Of a stretch of 8,596 bases of DNA, positions 7,291-8,596 are shown one piece after another. The notes beneath the pieces were generated by a model. The model saw only the letters and a program-made list of their open reading frames with translations. It did no database searches and had not been told where the DNA came from. Every line of letters begins with the position of its first letter. Position 1 is the first letter of the stretch. The DNA comes from Verrucomicrobiota bacterium. GTDB taxonomy: Bacteria > Verrucomicrobiota > Verrucomicrobiia > Opitutales > Opitutaceae. The stretch lies in the NCBI GenBank assembly GCA_003694825.1, contig RFJS01000040.1, positions 1-8,596 on the forward strand. Reading direction: 5' to 3'. Position numbers and translations under genes: made by a program.

Positions 7291-7296
7291 AGGAGA
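7291..7296 (+). promoter_or_regulatory. Strong Shine-Dalgarno site for the isocitrate lyase/PEP mutase-family gene
   Basis: AGGAGA lies eight bases before the ATG at 7305 and fixes that start over the longer open frame reaching back to 7050. It is the only clearly canonical ribosome-binding site in the plus-strand cluster; the ligase and ThDP genes have none that is visible. Confidence 0.75.
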
Positions 7297-7304
7297 CAGC
7301 CGAT

Positions 7305-8228
7305 ATGAACACGCCCCCCTCCCACGGAACCCGCCTGCGCGAAGCCGTCGCCACAGCCACCCAGCCCATGATCGGCGTCTACGACGTCTTCTCCGCCACG
7401 GTCGCGGCCCGGCAATACCGCGGCCTCTTCCTCAGCGGCTACGGCTTCGCCGCCAGCTACCTCGGACTGCCCGACATCGGCTTTATCGCCTGGACGGACA
7501 TGCTCGCCTACGTCGGGCGCATCCGTTCGGTCCTGCCGGAACACCACCTGCTCGTCGACATCGACGATGGTTACGGCGACCCCGACATTGCCGCCCACGT
7601 CGTCGCCCGCATGGAGCAGGCCGGCGCCTCCGGCGTCGTTCTCGAAGACCAGCAGCGTCCGCGGCGCTGCGGACACTACGACGGAAAGCAGCTGCTGCCA
7701 CTGGAAGAATACCTGAAAAAACTCCGCGCGTGTCTCGAAGCCCGCGACGATCTCTTCATCGTGGCGCGGACCGACGCCAAAGATCCCGAGGAGGTCGAAC
7801 GGCGCGTGACCGCCTTCGCGCGGGCCGGCGCCGATGCTGTATTGGCCGAGGCCCTGCCCAGCCTCGACCGGTTCCGCCACCTTCGCAGCCTGATCGATGT
7901 GCCCCTTGTCTGCAACCAGCTCGCCGGCGGCAAGACACCGCCGTGGAGCCAGGCCGAGCTCTCCGGAGTCGGTGTCGGCCTGATCATCTACAGCACCCCG
8001 TGCCTTTTCGCGGCGCAGGACGCCATCCAGGACGCGCTCGCCGAACTCAAGGAGAACGGCGGAAAGATCCAGCAACGCCCCGGAGACACGACATTGCCGG
8101 AAAACACCTCCCTGCTCGTCGAGAACTGGAAGCGCCGCGTCCCCCTGCCTCCGGTAGAAACCCCGACCCGGTCCACCGCCACCGGCTGCGTCTCGCTCGC
8201 CTGCAGCCCCGCCAGCCCGCACCCTTGA
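7305..8228 (+). CDS. Isocitrate lyase/PEP mutase superfamily protein, C-C lyase type
   Basis: A 307-residue TIM-barrel enzyme of the family that includes methylisocitrate lyase, dimethylmalate lyase, oxaloacetate acetylhydrolase and PEP mutase; members act on 2-oxo or 2-hydroxy dicarboxylates through an enolate with Mg2+. Visible residues are SGYG (44-47), the metal-site strand VDIDDGYGD (84-92), LEDQ (113-116), the RRCGH motif (120-124) with Cys122, VARTDA (153-158), AGADAVLAEA (174-183) and CNQLAGGKTP (203-212). The EDQ...RCGH pattern is that of C-C bond lyases; true PEP mutases carry EDKxxPKxNS here. The C-terminal 40 residues or so look like a poorly conserved tail. It lies 65 bp after the ThDP gene and probably shares its transcript. 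Formation of oxalate from oxaloacetate would fit the upstream genes, but this is inference; another lyase reaction or a carboxy-PEP mutase-like role remains possible. Confidence 0.87.
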   Translation: MNTPPSHGTRLREAVATATQPMIGVYDVFSATVAARQYRGLFLSGYGFAASYLGLPDIGFIAWTDMLAYVGRIRSVLPEHHLLVDIDDGYGDPDIAAHVVARMEQAGASGVVLEDQQRPRRCGHYDGKQLLPLEEYLKKLRACLEARDDLFIVARTDAKDPEEVERRVTAFARAGADAVLAEALPSLDRFRHLRSLIDVPLVCNQLAGGKTPPWSQAELSGVGVGLIIYSTPCLFAAQDAIQDALAELKENGGKIQQRPGDTTLPENTSLLVENWKRRVPLPPVETPTRSTATGCVSLACSPASPHP

Positions 8229-8357
8229 CGCCAGCCGCACGTTGATCTTTTCCACTCATTGTTGCGCGTTCGTCTCCACGGCCTATCCCGCCCCCTCTGA
8301 ATTCTGCCCCGACATCCGCGCCCGGCTCCCCAAAGCCTCTCCCGCCTTGTCCACACG
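8229..8357. other. Pyrimidine-rich spacer, no gene seen
   Basis: This 129-bp gap between the lyase gene and the final partial gene is cytosine- and thymine-rich. I see no terminator, convincing promoter or ribosome-binding site. Its base composition resembles the leader of the ligase gene. An in-frame TGA at 8298 limits how far the next gene could extend upstream. Confidence 0.4.
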
Positions 8358-8596
8358 ATGATCACGAGTGAATCCGGAGCCCACCGCGACACGCCCGATC
8401 GTCCCACCGATGCCCGCGCGACGTCGTCGAGACCGTCCCCATCGCCATCGGACACAACCCTCGAATCCCGGCTCGCCCGCATCTGGCGGGACACTCTCGG
8501 TATCACCGACGGAGAGATCGACCCCGACACACCGGCCGCCGAACTCGCCTCTTCCCCTGATGCCCTTTCGCGACTCGCCGCCGCCATCGCCACCGC
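8358..8596 (+). CDS. Partial gene beginning with a carrier protein-like region that lacks the phosphopantetheine serine
   Basis: The gene runs off the right edge; 79 codons are visible. Residues 1-34 are polar and Ser/Pro/Thr-rich, like a flexible leader or linker. Residues 35-79 resemble the first half of an acyl- or peptidyl-carrier domain: LESRLARIWRDTLGI (35-49), then EIDPDTPAAEL (53-63), which parallels the IDPDxPFxELG stretch of polyketide-type carriers. Where a working carrier has G-G-D-S-L after that Leu, the sequence is ASSPD (64-68), so the attachment Ser aligns with Pro67. The domain may be a non-functional or docking carrier, or only look like one. Start is the ATG at 8358, the first candidate after the in-frame stop at 8298; there is no visible ribosome-binding site. 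It follows the lyase gene in the same direction and may continue into a catalytic domain outside the window. Confidence 0.5.
   Translation, partial: MITSESGAHRDTPDRPTDARATSSRPSPSPSDTTLESRLARIWRDTLGITDGEIDPDTPAAELASSPDALSRLAAAIAT

Noticed and set aside
7050..7304. N-terminal extension of the lyase gene
   Set aside because: The stretch is an Arg/Pro-rich shadow of the ThDP gene, and the AGGAGA site at 7291-7296 marks the ATG at 7305.
5530..8228. A phosphonate biosynthesis pair (PEP mutase plus phosphonopyruvate decarboxylase)
   Set aside because: The mutase signature EDKxxPKxNS is absent, with EDQ...RCGH in its place, and the ThDP enzyme is a full-length OXC/ALS-type protein rather than the shorter phosphonopyruvate decarboxylase.
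7988..8593. A 201-codon minus-strand frame at the right end
   Set aside because: It overlaps the end of the lyase gene and the partial carrier-like gene, is Arg/Ser-rich and has no motif.

Overview
This is a GC-rich bacterial window with five complete housekeeping or unplaced genes on the left and the start of an accessory biosynthetic-looking cluster on the right. The lumazine synthase and NusB sequences, the ribB-ribH-nusB order and the generally poor Shine-Dalgarno sites remind me of Verrucomicrobiota (Opitutaceae-like). That assignment is inference from recalled sequences, not a search result.

Left part: a plus-strand family 2 glycosyltransferase (27-1022, possibly extended upstream) converges on a minus-strand riboflavin/antitermination operon. 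Read in its own direction, that operon holds a 53-residue two-helix membrane protein (3502-3341), a ribB with a degenerate GTP cyclohydrolase II-like tail (3300-2149), ribH (2073-1582) and nusB (1585-1142). ribH and nusB overlap by ATGA. Hairpins in the convergent gap at 1023-1141 may end transcription.

Right part: a divergent intergenic region (3503-3695) separates this operon from a plus-strand cluster. The first gene encodes an adenylate-forming ligase that closely resembles oxalyl-CoA synthetase (AAE3/Pcs60) but carries a C-terminal phosphopantetheine carrier domain. Next, 22 bp on, is a thiamine diphosphate enzyme of the oxalyl-CoA decarboxylase type. Its usual catalytic Glu is replaced by Gln, and further active-site positions differ. 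The third gene is an isocitrate lyase/PEP mutase superfamily member with a lyase-type Cys-Gly-His motif. A fourth gene runs off the right edge and begins with a Ser/Pro-rich linker and a carrier-like helix bundle in which the phosphopantetheine Ser appears to be Pro.

Taken together, the right-hand genes suggest a carrier-bound C2 (oxalyl-like) pathway. The lyase could make or use a small dicarboxylate or 2-oxoacid, the ligase could load an oxalate-like acid onto its own carrier, and the ThDP enzyme could decarboxylate or ligate the thioester. I do not recognise this combination as a described pathway, and the substrates are inferred.
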